A stretch of DNA of 64,000 nucleotides from Sphaerotilus mobilis (lineage in GTDB: Bacteria; Pseudomonadota; Gammaproteobacteria; Burkholderiales; Burkholderiaceae_C): positions 496,001 through 560,000 of the forward strand of contig NZ_SGWV01000007.1 in the NCBI RefSeq assembly GCF_004216565.1, in the 5' to 3' direction. Below, piece by piece: positions 63,999 to 64,000 of the stretch; within the stretch, counting starts at the first letter, position 1; the number at the start of each line of letters is the position of its first letter. Below the pieces are notes generated by a model that saw nothing but the letters and a program-made list of their open reading frames with translations, was not told the origin of the DNA and made no database searches. A program made the translations under genes and the position numbers.

Positions 63999-64000
63999 GA

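Overview
The window is GC-rich DNA from a betaproteobacterium, most likely a Burkholderiales member of the Leptothrix/Sphaerotilus/Rubrivivax group. The reasons are the very high GC content, the block thrS-infC-rpmI-rplT-pheS-pheT-ihfA-merR-tRNA-Pro(GGG), which I know as a typical Burkholderiales order, the CheD-containing chemotaxis cluster, and a porin-cytochrome operon of the kind described in neutrophilic iron oxidisers. The assignment is inference; no rRNA is present. Long open frames antisense to the real genes are common here because of the base composition and were left out.

Layout. (1) 1-6504, minus strand: a four-gene operon for a putative electron conduit from the inner membrane to the cell surface. 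It encodes a b-type membrane protein with two H-x13-H pairs, two multiheme c cytochromes of 24 CXXCH motifs each, and an outer-membrane porin with periplasmic TPR/SPOR-like domains that runs off the window. (2) 6887-23739: signalling. A diguanylate cyclase and a chemoreceptor (minus) face a chemotaxis operon (plus): an MCP-like protein with a CheZ-like motif, two CheY, a STAS protein, CheA, two large chemoreceptors, CheW, CheR, CheD and CheB. (3) 23869-31850: a Na+/H+-antiporter-like protein behind a structured leader, then a LacI-controlled carbohydrate ABC importer with a GH63-like glycosidase. Two palindromic operators lie between the divergent regulator and transporter. (4) 32011-41713, minus strand: tRNA-Pro, merR, ihfA, pheTS, rplT, rpmI, infC (ATC start), thrS with a candidate threonine leader-peptide attenuator, and isocitrate lyase. 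(5) 42060-61131, plus strand: agmatinase, a hemerythrin, then a roughly 17-kb polyamine catabolism and uptake island. It carries both the gamma-glutamyl route and the transaminase route, two putrescine-type binding proteins, one PotGHI transporter, a DUF3138-like porin and a DMT exporter. (6) 61100-64000, minus strand: an intact PAS-GGDEF cyclase paired with a membrane protein whose GGDEF motif is degenerate.

How the parts may work together: agmatinase makes putrescine, which the island converts to GABA; isocitrate lyase is divergent from agmatinase across an AT-rich region with a strong palindrome. The strongest leads are the porin-cytochrome conduit, the thrS attenuator, the MCP/CheZ-like hybrid and the embedded porin of the polyamine island.
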